Counted from the first letter of the stretch, positions 32,844 to 42,331 are shown. The stretch: DNA of 46,200 nt from an uncultured Pseudomonadota bacterium (GCA_903915625.1 CAIWTN010000193.1:1-46200), one strand, 5' to 3'. The notes: a model not told the origin generated them from the sequence alone. Numbers and translations are program-made.

Positions 32844-34397
32844 TTACCACTTGCTGATAGTGGGACGTGGGCGTTTAGCTTCCCACGTGATCTCTCCAGT
32901 GGCACCTTCACTGACCTGCGAGGCGTCGTCCCAGTCGTCGAAGTTCTCGGGAAGGACGCGCAATTTATACGAATAACGGCCGCTAGGGAGGCGGAGCATT
33001 TTCGCGTGACCATTGGTAGCTATGAACTCAGTCTCGCTGGTAATGCTTTCAGCAAAATAACGAGCTGGTGCAAAGGCCTCGTTGGGCACCATGTCTGATT
33101 CCTCACAAGCGACCTTTTTCGCCTCGCCGCTGAGGGTTAGGTAGCGCGCAAGGCGCATGAGTCCGGAATCTTCTGCATAGACTGGATGCCAGCATGAGCG
33201 TGGTGATTCCGCATCAAAATTGATCTTACTATTAGGTCTTTCACCAAGCCAAAGACGTGTGGTTTCTCTCGCAACATTGTCAGTTACATCAGCCATCGGA
33301 GTTAGGCTTACGAGAATATCGCGACCTGGGGCCTCAGAGGCCGGAATGCGCAGCGATAAAAATCCCAGACGACTGGTCCGATCAAAAAGTTGGCGCATGA
33401 AACTAATCTCAGCAGTCGTCTTTCCTAGACCAAAGCGCGCGGCACTGATGCGTTGATCCCCTTGGGTATTGCAGACGGCATCTTGCCAGCGTTTCGAGGC
33501 CACCGTCGCCGGCAGTTCGACTGCTAGTGACCCTTTAATGATCCGGCAAAATACATCGAGTCTTTTTTCTGGATCTTTCGCTAGTAGGGTCTCAGCGAGT
33601 TCGACGCCCACAGCGAGGCGCCGGGCCAGAAGATACGGTTGCCGACTCCAGCGGCGAATCATCGTGGTCCGTATGGATACAAGCTCGCTGTGGGCTTTGG
33701 CCGGGTCTACTTCTGGTAGGTGACAATACCAATTCGCTTGTGGCTCAGCTTGAGTATGTTCGGTCTGTGGTTCGAAAACTGGCTTGATCGTTGTGCAGTC
33801 CGGGGCGATCTGGCTTAGCCAAGACTGAGTTTCTTTAAATATGGGCAGCTCAGGACTGAACTCACGTATCCCCGATTTATTGGCTGCGCAAACTTGCTTC
33901 ACTATACTTGCCTTGACTGGCGCAGTAACAGCAAAGCTCAGCCTGTAGGCTTCGATATCGGCCCGGACGGCTTCGGCGAGTCCATCACCTCGAAGGGTGA
34001 GGTTTATCGTCTGAGTACCAAAATCAGAGCCCACCCGTGTTTGTAATTGGACTACGGCGGTCTCGAGGGAGCTGGCGCAGTCCACGACTTGTACACGAAA
34101 CGAAGTGTGCTTGTTGTTGCCAATATTGCGGACCATAGCCAGCATCGACTGGGGTGATGCTGGCAGCGGATCTTCAGGCATTAATGGCGGTTTTATATGC
34201 AGGGGCCCTGCAGCCGCGTGGCTAAACGCGCTACCTTCCAGCGCTCCCTGTGCACCGTCGACATCAGATTTGCGGCTTAATTGACAACTAGCCGCAACGA
34301 CAATAGTCGCGATCGCGAACAAGAAGGGTAGATCATGGCGGACAAACGAGGGGTTAATAAACCGCAATCTCTTGAACTGCCATTTCGATCTTTTCAT
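32844..34397 (-). CDS. large lipoprotein of unknown function
   Basis: 517 residues. An N-terminal basic segment of about 24 residues leads to a hydrophobic run and a good lipobox, V-A-A-S-C (Cys about residue 38), so the protein is probably lipid-anchored. The mature part has mixed beta and helical content and several Cys (VDCASS, QVCAANK, PDCTT, CRIIKG). No family is recognised. Its ATG lies inside the end of the tail-tube-like gene (44-nt overlap), indicating coupled translation and a likely shared function. Confidence 0.7.
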   Translation of the reverse strand: MKRSKWQFKRLRFINPSFVRHDLPFLFAIATIVVAASCQLSRKSDVDGAQGALEGSAFSHAAAGPLHIKPPLMPEDPLPASPQSMLAMVRNIGNNKHTSFRVQVVDCASSLETAVVQLQTRVGSDFGTQTINLTLRGDGLAEAVRADIEAYRLSFAVTAPVKASIVKQVCAANKSGIREFSPELPIFKETQSWLSQIAPDCTTIKPVFEPQTEHTQAEPQANWYCHLPEVDPAKAHSELVSIRTTMIRRWSRQPYLLARRLAVGVELAETLLAKDPEKRLDVFCRIIKGSLAVELPATVASKRWQDAVCNTQGDQRISAARFGLGKTTAEISFMRQLFDRTSRLGFLSLRIPASEAPGRDILVSLTPMADVTDNVARETTRLWLGERPNSKINFDAESPRSCWHPVYAEDSGLMRLARYLTLSGEAKKVACEESDMVPNEAFAPARYFAESITSETEFIATNGHAKMLRLPSGRYSYKLRVLPENFDDWDDASQVSEGATGEITWEAKRPRPTISKW

Positions 34398-34830
34398 GAA
34401 AGCCGCCTAGAGCCGGGTTCGCCGCTTCCACTGTCCACGACAGTGGCTGACACATACGCAGTACATAGCGAGACACTTCCTCGCCATCATGATCTTTTAC
34501 CACCACATTTACGTCTTTGAGGTCCGAACGTCCGTGCATGACATTCTTCGCCCACAGGTACAGCGATGGATCTGTCACAAAATCGCGACGGAAAGTCACC
34601 TTGTGAACAGAATTATCGCCACCATTTTGTGGAATCTCGGCTAAGCCGTCAATTTTGTCGAAAACGCCGTAGTTGATGCCGTCAATTTCAACGTGGGAGT
34701 GGAGCTCACGTTCGGAGAAACCGGCAGTCGACATCCGGGTGACTACAACTGGCACTAGGAATGCGCTGATTAACATCGCGCGCACGAACCAGTTATTAGT
34801 TTTATTTGTCGACGCTTGCACTCGTGACAC
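34354..34830 (-). CDS. membrane-anchored phage tail tube (T4 gp19-like) domain protein
   Basis: 158 residues from a GTG at 34830; no strong ribosome site. Residues of about 15-35 form a hydrophobic anchor or signal segment (FVRAMLISAFLVPVVVT). The rest has the order of the T4_gp19/Hcp-like tail-tube family: HVEIDGINYGVFDKIDGL, then VTFRRDFVTDPSLYLWAK, DVNVVVKDHDGEEVSRY, and a final KIEMAVQEIAVY strand. gp19-like proteins stack as hexameric rings in contractile tails and injection systems, but have no N-terminal membrane segment there. No sheath, baseplate or ATPase gene is nearby; the next gene is a lipoprotein overlapping by 44 nt. This suggests a tube-fold protein used in the envelope. Confidence 0.7.
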   Translation of the reverse strand: MSRVQASTNKTNNWFVRAMLISAFLVPVVVTRMSTAGFSERELHSHVEIDGINYGVFDKIDGLAEIPQNGGDNSVHKVTFRRDFVTDPSLYLWAKNVMHGRSDLKDVNVVVKDHDGEEVSRYVLRMCQPLSWTVEAANPALGGFHEKIEMAVQEIAVY

Positions 34831-34975
34831 CCACTTTTGACGTTAACGATTCTCTATTTATGGCTATACTTAAATGTTAGCATAGCCCATTTAATCATTC
34901 TACTGCCAAGCTGACTTTTTTTTGGGCAGCAATCGTCTTCCAGATTTCCTATTGCTGCTTTGTTCGGTTTGGCTT

Positions 34976-35359
34976 TCAGATAACTTGAGCGATGCAGTCT
35001 ATTTCGACCTGCACATTGCGGGGTAACCGCGCCACTTCGACAGTGGCACGCGCTGGAAACGGTGCCTTAAAGTAGCTGCCGTAGATCTCATTGACCTTCT
35101 GGAATTGCTGCATGTCTTGGAGGAAGATTGTAGTTTTTACTACGTGTTCAAAGCTGCTGCCGGCGGCGTGAAGAATCGCACGCAAATTTTCTAGGACCTG
35201 ACGCGTTTCTGCTTCGATCCCACCAGCAACCAGCTGACCACTTTTGGGGTCGAGTGGTATTTGGCCTGAGACAAATAGTAGTGAGCCCGCGCGCACGGCC
35301 TGAGAATAGGGGCCGATGGCCGCGGGTGCATTGGTGGTTTCCACGACTGACTTAGTCAT
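34976..35359 (-). CDS. ridA: RidA family enamine/imine deaminase
   Basis: 127 residues, standard length for RidA/YjgF/YER057c. It trimerises and hydrolyses reactive 2-aminoacrylate-type intermediates released by PLP enzymes. Visible signatures: A-I-G-P-Y-S-Q-A near 14-21, FVSGQIPLDP, and the active-site Arg104 in A-R-A-T-V-E-V, plus the C-terminal V-E-I-D-C-I-A. It lies 48 bp downstream of the TPR-protein gene on the same strand and is probably transcribed with it. Confidence 0.95.
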   Translation of the reverse strand: MTKSVVETTNAPAAIGPYSQAVRAGSLLFVSGQIPLDPKSGQLVAGGIEAETRQVLENLRAILHAAGSSFEHVVKTTIFLQDMQQFQKVNEIYGSYFKAPFPARATVEVARLPRNVQVEIDCIAQVI

Positions 35360-35407
35360 TTTGCAACTCCAGATTGGTACATCACGAATAGTTGCAAAAA
35401 ATGTAGT

Positions 35408-36382
35408 TCAATGCAAGGCGTCGGCAACAGTAGTTGCTAGTGAAGAACGGGCTTCCTCTGCTAACTCCTGCAAGGCCCCGCGAGCTTCGTCCGGTAATTG
35501 TGCGTCAGCCTCCGCCTTATTCAGGCGGGTGAGGGCATCACCGGCTTGACCCATAGCTAGGTGCGCTTGGGCGCAGTGGACATGTAATTGCCACGGCAAA
35601 CCCTTGCTGGACAGCCGTTCCGCCTGCCACACTAGAGGTGGGATCTTGGCAAATTCACTGGCAATGCCGTAAGCGCCGGTGAGTTCGATCAGGAATTGCG
35701 GATCTCGCTCGCCTTGCTGATAGTTGCGTTCTAGAAGGTGTGCCTTCAGATAACGGTCACCGGTGGTCGTTAGGTTCGCTGCGAGTGACAGCCCGGCCCA
35801 AGAGCAACGCTTTTCGGCGACTATCATCAGCATTTCGGGCAAATACTCGCCGTGTTCTTCGCGCATGATTTCCGCCAATAAATCCCAAAGCCCCAAATGA
35901 TTCGGCTCAGCATCCAGGCCGGCAAGACACCAAGTCTGTGCAAGTTCGAATTGCTGTTGCTCTAGGTAGATTTGGACGAGATTCACATATGGTGCAGGTT
36001 CCGCTGGGAGCAGAGCCTGGGCGGCACGTAGATTATCTTCGGCAACGCTGAAGTCGGCGCTCAACATGGCTGCGACACCTAGGGCCAGGCGGGCGCGAAA
36101 ATCATCGGAGATCATCTCTGAGGGATACTGCGAAGCGATCAAGAGGGCTGCCCGCGGCAAGTCCATCGTGACTAGTTCGTCAATCAGGTCCACGAGGCCG
36201 GTCGCGCTCAGTTCGGGTGCCTGGCCGCGGTAAGATGCTAGGTAGGCCTCTAGGTCCTCTGACTCCTCTTGGCTCGGTGGCGTCTGTCGCTGATCGCCGG
36301 CGTAAATTTCGTCGCTAATGCCCAGGTAGGAGCGCAATTGGGGGCCCATCGGATACGAATTAAAACGGTTAGCGGTAGACAT
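35408..36382 (-). CDS. TPR-repeat protein, unknown role
   Basis: 324 residues from the ATG at 36382 (MSTANRF), preceded by GGGAG 10 bases upstream; the frame is open to 36499 but the added residues have no site. Residues of about 85-310 are helical repeats with TPR features (LGVAAMLSADFSVAEDNLRAAQALLPAEP, PYVNLVQIYLEQQQFELAQTW, in shorter stretches). No signal peptide. Possibly a scaffold or chaperone; the first 60 residues are polar, with QEESEDLEAY. Upstream of ridA in one unit and divergent from the nuo operon. Confidence 0.72.
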   Translation of the reverse strand: MSTANRFNSYPMGPQLRSYLGISDEIYAGDQRQTPPSQEESEDLEAYLASYRGQAPELSATGLVDLIDELVTMDLPRAALLIASQYPSEMISDDFRARLALGVAAMLSADFSVAEDNLRAAQALLPAEPAPYVNLVQIYLEQQQFELAQTWCLAGLDAEPNHLGLWDLLAEIMREEHGEYLPEMLMIVAEKRCSWAGLSLAANLTTTGDRYLKAHLLERNYQQGERDPQFLIELTGAYGIASEFAKIPPLVWQAERLSSKGLPWQLHVHCAQAHLAMGQAGDALTRLNKAEADAQLPDEARGALQELAEEARSSLATTVADALH

Positions 36383-36669
36383 TGGTAGTCTCTCCCTCGG
36401 ACCTGTGGCAAAAAATAACGCGTGAACCTGTGCGAACTGCGGCATGTGGCCTTGAGTTTTGCGCTCGCTAGAAATACTGTGCCTAAGTCGAGTCAGCAAG
36501 AGAAAGGGTCAGCGCTAGGTGTGATGTCCGTTACGGGCTAGTCACGGCCTGGGCTTATTTTGACCTTGCCTGTGCTGGGTCTCGATGATACCGTCTTGTG
36601 ACGGGAAGTTACTAAAATGACTGGATTATCTGATTACCGTTCCTGTTTGTTAGCGGGAGTTCCAAGCCG

Positions 36670-38391
36670 ATGACAGAAGCTAGTGTGGCCGCAACCCCGA
36701 GTTTTAATGCTGGCCTGGGGCAGGAGATCTCTGCAAAATTTCCTAATGCCGGGTTAACCTACGTGAGTAATCCGGAGCACAGCGACGAGGACACCTTCTT
36801 GGTGGCACCTGATGCTGTGCTTGAAGTGACGCGGGAATTACGGCGTCATTATCCATTCCTGATGGACGTGTGCGGAGTGGATTACCCGGAGCGCTCTAAG
36901 CGTTTTGATGTAGTCTATCACTTTGCCGATCATGTAAACCGCCGTCGGCTGCGACTCAAGACAGCGGTAGGCGACGGTGAATCGCTGGCGTCGGTGACCT
37001 CGGTCTACCGGGCTGCCAACTGGTTTGAGCGGGAGGCATTCGACCTCTACGGTGTGCGCTTTGATGGGCACCCTAATCTGCGCCGCATTCTCTGCCATGA
37101 GGATTTTGTCGGCCATGCGTTGCGTAAGGACTACCCAGCCGATCGCAATCAGTCGCTGCTAACTCCAGTTGATCATACCTATGCTAAGGACCGGGCGCGC
37201 ATGCGCGCGGAAGAAGAGGATCACCTGTCCGACCGAGTCTGGATCAACATTGGTCCGGCTCACCCTGCGACACACGGGACGCTGCGCTTCATGGCGGTTT
37301 TGTCCGGTGAAAACATCGAGCAAGTCGATACTGAGATCGGCTACTTGCATCGCTGCTTTGAAAAGATGTGTGAATCGCACGATTACAACCAAATCATCCC
37401 GTACACAGACCGTCTGAATTATTGCTCGGCCCCGATCAATAATCACGCCTGGTGTCGTACGGTCGAGAAGATGCTCAATATTGAGGTGCCGGCACGCGCC
37501 CAAGTCATGCGCATGATTCTCGATGAGTTCTCACGGATTATTGATCATTTTGTCTGCATTTCGACCAATGCGGTCGATCTTGGAGCGTTGACGAACTTCT
37601 GGCTGGGCTTTCAGGCTCGCGAAAAAGTTTACGATCTATTTGAGAAGCTTTGCGGCGCGCGCTTGACGGTTTCGTTAGCCCGTGTTGGTGGTATGGGCTT
37701 TGACCTGCCAGCCGGCTGGGTTGAGCAGGCCCTGAAGACCATCGAAGACATCGAGAAATCGCATTACGAGCTGGATCTGCTGCTAACGAAGAACAGGATC
37801 TTCGTCCGTCGTATGGTCGGCGCGGCGCCAATCGATGCCGACTTGGCGATCAACTGGGGTTTCACTGGTCCGTGTCTTCGCGCTGCAGGAGCTGCGGTCG
37901 ATACTAGGGTGTGGGATCCGTACTACAGTTATGATCAAGTTGATTTCGATATTCCAGTCGGTACTCGTGGCGACAGCTACGATCGCTACATGGTCCGGAT
38001 GGAAGAGATTCGTCAGTCGTGCCGGATTCTTAGGCAGTTGCTGCCGCACATTCCAAGCGGTCCGATCTCTGTCGATGACCCATCGATTCGTCTTCCGCGG
38101 AAGGCTGATGTCTACGGCAATATTGAAGGCCTTATGAACCAATTTATGTTGGTTATTCATGGGGTTAAGCCGAAGGCGGGAGAGATTTACCGGGCCCACG
38201 AGGGTGCCAACGGTGAGCTTGGTTTCTATGTCGTATCCGATGGTAGCGGCCGTCCGTACCGAGTTAAATGTCGTCCTCCGTGCTTCGCAATATTCCAGGC
38301 CTTTCCAGAGATGCTCAAAGGGCAGATGCTGGCGGATGCCATTGCAGCACTAGGTAGTATCAACATCATCGCGGGAGAGCTCGACCGATGA
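36670..38391 (+). CDS. nuoCD: NADH-quinone oxidoreductase, fused subunits C and D
   Basis: 573 residues. Residues 1-about 165 are the NuoC (30-kDa) domain with W-F-E-R-E-A-F-D-L-Y-G and LRRILCHEDF; after a linker of about 20 residues, NuoD (49-kDa) follows with IGPAHPATHGTLR, GYLHRCFEKMCE and the NYCSAP segment near the quinone site. Part of the peripheral arm that moves electrons from NADH to quinone. The C-D fusion occurs in several proteobacterial groups. GGGAG lies 10 bases before the ATG. It overlaps nuoE by 4 nt and starts the operon nuoCD-E-F-G-I. Confidence 0.96.
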   Translation: MTEASVAATPSFNAGLGQEISAKFPNAGLTYVSNPEHSDEDTFLVAPDAVLEVTRELRRHYPFLMDVCGVDYPERSKRFDVVYHFADHVNRRRLRLKTAVGDGESLASVTSVYRAANWFEREAFDLYGVRFDGHPNLRRILCHEDFVGHALRKDYPADRNQSLLTPVDHTYAKDRARMRAEEEDHLSDRVWINIGPAHPATHGTLRFMAVLSGENIEQVDTEIGYLHRCFEKMCESHDYNQIIPYTDRLNYCSAPINNHAWCRTVEKMLNIEVPARAQVMRMILDEFSRIIDHFVCISTNAVDLGALTNFWLGFQAREKVYDLFEKLCGARLTVSLARVGGMGFDLPAGWVEQALKTIEDIEKSHYELDLLLTKNRIFVRRMVGAAPIDADLAINWGFTGPCLRAAGAAVDTRVWDPYYSYDQVDFDIPVGTRGDSYDRYMVRMEEIRQSCRILRQLLPHIPSGPISVDDPSIRLPRKADVYGNIEGLMNQFMLVIHGVKPKAGEIYRAHEGANGELGFYVVSDGSGRPYRVKCRPPCFAIFQAFPEMLKGQMLADAIAALGSINIIAGELDR

Positions 38392-38873
38392 GCGTGTTCA
38401 GCGAATCGTTACAAGCAAAAATACAATCGTTTCTGACGCGCTACGAGACTAAGCGCAGTGCCATCCTTCCTGTGCTTCATGCCATTCAGGACGAGCACGG
38501 TTGGGTGTCCGAGCCCCAGATCGAAGAACTGCATCACACCTATGGTCTCGACAGGGTGCACGTGAAAGAGGTCATCTCTTTCTACGATATCTATAAAGAC
38601 CATCCTGTTCGCAAGTACCAGATCCGGTACTGCAAAAACCTTACCTGCCATATGCTGGGCGCGCGCGAGGCGATCTGTCGGATCAAGGAGCACATCACGG
38701 CTCTAGATGCACAGTTGGGCGAAGACGGACCGTTCTCCCTGGAAGAGTTCCCTTGCCTTGGCAAGTGTGATGGGGCACCGGTTATGCTGGTAAATAAAGA
38801 ACGTGTTGAGCATGCGACGGTTGATAGGGTAGACGAAATCCTCGCCAAATACGCACCGTTACCGAAGCTGTGA
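38388..38873 (+). CDS. nuoE: NADH-quinone oxidoreductase subunit E
   Basis: 161 residues. The thioredoxin-like 2Fe-2S subunit has its four ligands visible: C-K-N-L-T-C and, later, C-L-G-K-C-D-G-A-P. An N-terminal helical region with KRSAILPVLHAIQDEHG is typical. It accepts electrons from the FMN of NuoF as cluster N1a. Overlaps nuoCD by 4 nt. Confidence 0.96.
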   Translation: MSVFSESLQAKIQSFLTRYETKRSAILPVLHAIQDEHGWVSEPQIEELHHTYGLDRVHVKEVISFYDIYKDHPVRKYQIRYCKNLTCHMLGAREAICRIKEHITALDAQLGEDGPFSLEEFPCLGKCDGAPVMLVNKERVEHATVDRVDEILAKYAPLPKL

Positions 38874-38884
38874 GGGAGCCGGAC

Positions 38885-40168
38885 ATGTCTGAAGCGAAGC
38901 CAAAAATTATCCTGCGGACTGAAGGCTTTCCTGACCAACGGTCGATCAAGACCTATGTCGACAAGGCAGAGGGTTACACCGCTGTGCGGAAGGTGCTTGG
39001 TGGTCTCAGTCGCGAACAAGTGATTGAAGAAGTGAAGCAGTCCGGACTGCGTGGCCGCGGTGGCGCAGGCTTCCTTACAGGTCTCAAATGGAGCTTTGTC
39101 CCTAAGGATATGCCTGGGCCGAAGTATCTCATCTGTAACAACGATGAGAGCGAGCCGGGGACGTTCAAGGACCGCTATATTTGTACGGTCAACCCGCACC
39201 AAATCATCGAAGGGATGATCATTGCGGCGTATGCGATCGGTGCCAACAAGGGCTACATCTATACGCGTTGGGAGTTCCAGGAAGAGATTGGCTACTTGGA
39301 GACCGCAATTAAAGAGGCCTACGAGGCTGGGTTCTTAGGTAAGAATCTGTTTGGCTCTGGTTTTGATTTTGAGCTCGACCACTATTCGGGTGCCGGAGCT
39401 TACATCTGCGGGGAAGAGACTGGCCTGATTAGCTCACTCGAAGGTAAAAAGGGTCAACCCAAGGTTAAGCCCCCATTCCCAGCCGTCTCAGGCTATCTGG
39501 GACGCCCAACCATTGTTAACAATACCGAGACCTTGGCTAACGTGCCCTGGATCATCAATCACGGTGCCAAGGCGTTCAGGCAGTGGGGTACGGAGAAAAG
39601 CCCGGGCACTAAGCTGTTCTCCATCTCGGGAGCCTTGAATAAGCCAGGTGTGTATGAAGTGCCGCTAGGGTACCCGTTTGCGTCATTGCTCAATGACGAA
39701 GGCGGCGGGATGCAGGCTGGACGTAGCTTGAAGGCTCTGATCCCAGGCGGCGCATCGGCCCCAGTTTTGACACCGACCGAGTGCGAAGGCCTGACCATGG
39801 ACTACGAGGCCATGGCTCAGCGGGGGACTATGCTTGGTTCCGGTGCTGTTATGATCATTGATGATCGTCAGAGCATTGCTGAACTACTCAAGGTGACCAT
39901 TGAGTTCTTCGCCCATGAAAGTTGCGGTCAATGTACGCCGTGCCGTGAAGGCACCGGTTGGCTCAATAACATCATGGACGGCATTCTCGATCGCAGTGCT
40001 AAGCCAGATAATATCGAGCGTTTGCGCACGGTGTCGCGCAACATGGGTGGTAAGACCATCTGCGCGCTGTCGGACGCTTGTGCGATGCCGGTGATGGCAT
40101 TTGTGCAGAAATTCAGTGATGAGCTGCAAGCCTATTTGGCTGCAGGCTCGGGGAGTCATAGCAAGTGA
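38885..40168 (+). CDS. nuoF: NADH-quinone oxidoreductase subunit F
   Basis: 427 residues from the ATG at 38885, chosen over a GTG at 38870 because GGGAG (38874-38878) precedes it. Contains the NADH/FMN site G-R-G-G-A-G-F, the YICGEETGL segment, and the N3 4Fe-4S ligands E-S-C-G-Q-C-T-P-C with a later C-A-L-S-D-A-C. It oxidises NADH and passes electrons through FMN to NuoE and NuoG. Its end overlaps nuoG by 4 nt. Confidence 0.96.
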   Translation: MSEAKPKIILRTEGFPDQRSIKTYVDKAEGYTAVRKVLGGLSREQVIEEVKQSGLRGRGGAGFLTGLKWSFVPKDMPGPKYLICNNDESEPGTFKDRYICTVNPHQIIEGMIIAAYAIGANKGYIYTRWEFQEEIGYLETAIKEAYEAGFLGKNLFGSGFDFELDHYSGAGAYICGEETGLISSLEGKKGQPKVKPPFPAVSGYLGRPTIVNNTETLANVPWIINHGAKAFRQWGTEKSPGTKLFSISGALNKPGVYEVPLGYPFASLLNDEGGGMQAGRSLKALIPGGASAPVLTPTECEGLTMDYEAMAQRGTMLGSGAVMIIDDRQSIAELLKVTIEFFAHESCGQCTPCREGTGWLNNIMDGILDRSAKPDNIERLRTVSRNMGGKTICALSDACAMPVMAFVQKFSDELQAYLAAGSGSHSK

Positions 40169-41688
40169 GCCAAGAGAGCCAAGTGACCCAGTTGCCCAAG
40201 GAAACGATCACTTTTAATTTGAACGATCGCGACATCACTGTGCCCAAGGGTACGACGGTGATGGAAGCTGCTCATCGCAATAATGTCTACATTCCGCATT
40301 TTTGCTGGCATCCGGGGCTCAGCATTGCTGGCGTGTGCAGATTTTGCCTAGTTAAAGTCGACAACCGGCCGAAGCTGGAGATTGCCTGTAACCTTCAGGC
40401 AACACCTGGAATGAAGGTGTCGACACTGCTACCGGAAGTTAAAGAAGCCCACAAATGGGCCCTTGAGTTCCACTTGGTGAATCACCCACTCGACTGTCCT
40501 ATCTGTGACCAGGCGGGTGAGTGCAAATTGCAAGACTTCTACATGGAAGTAGGCAAGTACAAGAGCGAGATGGATCGTCCTAAGGTCTTGAAGCCAAAGG
40601 CGCTCAATGTCGGCTCTGAGTTGGTACTCGACACTGAACGCTGCATCCTCTGTGATCGTTGCGTGCGGTTTGAACAAGAAGTCACCAAGACTGGCGCACT
40701 CGGTATCTTTAACCGCGGCGACCGCGCTATTGTAGGTACCTTTCCTGACAAAAAGATCGAGCATAACTACCAAGACAACCTGGTCGACATTTGTCCGGTT
40801 GGCGCCTTTACCTCGCGCGATTTCCGCTTTAAACAACGGGTTTGGTTCCTCAAGGATAAACCTGCAGTATGTCCAGGATGCTCGACCGGCTGTCATGTAA
40901 ATGTGTATGCAAAGCCGGAAGTCCGCACTTATTACCGCGTTAAACCGCGCGAATCTGCCGTAAACAGCTTCTGGATGTGCGACACCGGTCGTAAGACGTA
41001 CAAGCATTTGAATCAGGATCAGCGACTGCGCTTTCCCGTAGCGACTGATAGTGCTGGCAAACGTAAACGGGTATCCACAGCTGAAGCCGTTGCGAGTCTG
41101 GTGGCACAGTTGCGATCGGTTGCCGTGCAGGACGTCGCCTTGCTGGTTAGTCCTCAGTACACCTGTGAAGAGTATGCGGCGTTCTTCGATTTCTTCGTCA
41201 AGAAACTCGGCGTGACCAAAGTCTTCCAATGGCGTGAACCGACGGAAAAACTAGAAGAATTTGACGGTCTGCTCTACCGCGGTGACCACAATCCGAATAC
41301 CTTCGGCTTGAGCGAAGCTTTAGCTAAAGTAGGCCTGCCGAAAGACGTGAAGAACGGCTTTGACGACTTGGCCCACAGCGGTGCGAAATTGGTGATTGCC
41401 TTGGCACCAGAAATTGGCTTCCAGTTCCCTAGTCTAGACTCGCAGTTCCAACGCTTGTCGGAATTGCCCTTTGTTTCCGTCTGGACGACGTCTGCTGCCG
41501 CTTACAATGTGCAAGGGTTCAAGCACCTGCTGCCGCTTAAGGGCTTCGCGGAGAAGCGCGGCAGCTTCCTTAATTACCAAGGTAAAGTCGGTGAGCTAGC
41601 ACACCCATTCCCAGCGGCGGTTGACGACGCTCATGATGTGGTGGAAGTAGTGACTGCCGTCGCTGATGTGTGGGCCCACGCACTGTAA
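40165..41688 (+). CDS. nuoG: NADH-quinone oxidoreductase subunit G
   Basis: 507 residues. N-terminal 2Fe-2S ferredoxin domain (H-F-C-W-H ... G-V-C-R-F-C), then the His/Cys N5 site (C-P-I-C-D-Q-A-G-E-C) and N4 site (C-I-L-C-D-R-C ... D-I-C-P-V-G-A), and a molybdopterin-oxidoreductase-like part starting with C-P-G-C-S-T-G-C. The total is well below the 650-900 residues of many NuoG proteins, so the C-terminal molybdopterin-like domain is reduced. Starts at GTG overlapping the nuoF stop. Confidence 0.93.
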   Translation: MSQESQVTQLPKETITFNLNDRDITVPKGTTVMEAAHRNNVYIPHFCWHPGLSIAGVCRFCLVKVDNRPKLEIACNLQATPGMKVSTLLPEVKEAHKWALEFHLVNHPLDCPICDQAGECKLQDFYMEVGKYKSEMDRPKVLKPKALNVGSELVLDTERCILCDRCVRFEQEVTKTGALGIFNRGDRAIVGTFPDKKIEHNYQDNLVDICPVGAFTSRDFRFKQRVWFLKDKPAVCPGCSTGCHVNVYAKPEVRTYYRVKPRESAVNSFWMCDTGRKTYKHLNQDQRLRFPVATDSAGKRKRVSTAEAVASLVAQLRSVAVQDVALLVSPQYTCEEYAAFFDFFVKKLGVTKVFQWREPTEKLEEFDGLLYRGDHNPNTFGLSEALAKVGLPKDVKNGFDDLAHSGAKLVIALAPEIGFQFPSLDSQFQRLSELPFVSVWTTSAAAYNVQGFKHLLPLKGFAEKRGSFLNYQGKVGELAHPFPAAVDDAHDVVEVVTAVADVWAHAL

Positions 41689-41719
41689 TTGGTGAGCTTA
41701 TCGGGAGAGGAAGAGCAAC

Positions 41720-42331
41720 ATGGCAACTGGAATCATTAAAGTAGCGCCGCCGCCAGAGGACAAAAACCTCTTTCAAATGGCTTATGGCTATGCGAGCACC
41801 ATATTTGCTGGGATGTGGAAGACGGGCGTCATCTTCTTCCTGCAAATCACTGGCCGTGAGAAGACCAACACCCTAGAGTGGCCGGAGCAACCAGCCACCT
41901 ACAGTGAGCGCTTCAAAGGCAAGCATTTCCTCACTCGCCGTGACGATGGTCAGGTGCGGTGTACTGCATGTTTTCTTTGCGCTACCGCATGTCCAGCGGA
42001 ATGCATCACGATTGTTGCCGGTCAGCACCCGACCAATGAGATTGAAAAGTTTCCGGTGCGGTTTGAGATCGACATCTTGCGCTGCGTCTTCTGCGGTTTC
42101 TGCGAAGAAGCGTGTCCTGTGGATGCGATTCGTCTGGGACCTGAATATGCCATGGCTGGTGCTGCTGGCGATAAATGGGTCTATACGAAAGACTACCTGG
42201 CTGATCGCGGCCAGCTCCATGGTGGTATCACCAGCGTTAAAGAAGAAAATACTAAGCACTTTACCACCGATCACAATCCGCACGGTGACGATCTGATCGC
42301 CACCGATGCACCGCATATGCGGCATCACTAA
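41720..42331 (+). CDS. nuoI: NADH-quinone oxidoreductase subunit I
   Basis: 203 residues with two 4Fe-4S motifs, C-T-A-C-F-L-C-A-T-A-C-P and C-V-F-C-G-F-C-E-E-A-C-P, which hold clusters N6a and N6b linking the peripheral arm to quinone. A hydrophobic segment at about 20-40 anchors the N-terminus. The C-terminal tail is long and His-rich (HNPHGDD, PHMRHH). It follows nuoG after 31 bp with GGAAGAG upstream. nuoH, which usually lies between G and I, is absent. Confidence 0.95.
   Translation: MATGIIKVAPPPEDKNLFQMAYGYASTIFAGMWKTGVIFFLQITGREKTNTLEWPEQPATYSERFKGKHFLTRRDDGQVRCTACFLCATACPAECITIVAGQHPTNEIEKFPVRFEIDILRCVFCGFCEEACPVDAIRLGPEYAMAGAAGDKWVYTKDYLADRGQLHGGITSVKEENTKHFTTDHNPHGDDLIATDAPHMRHH

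Noticed and set aside
40429-41229. 266-codon open frame opposite nuoG
   Set aside because: It lies wholly within a certain nuoG gene and has no recognisable motif or ribosome site.
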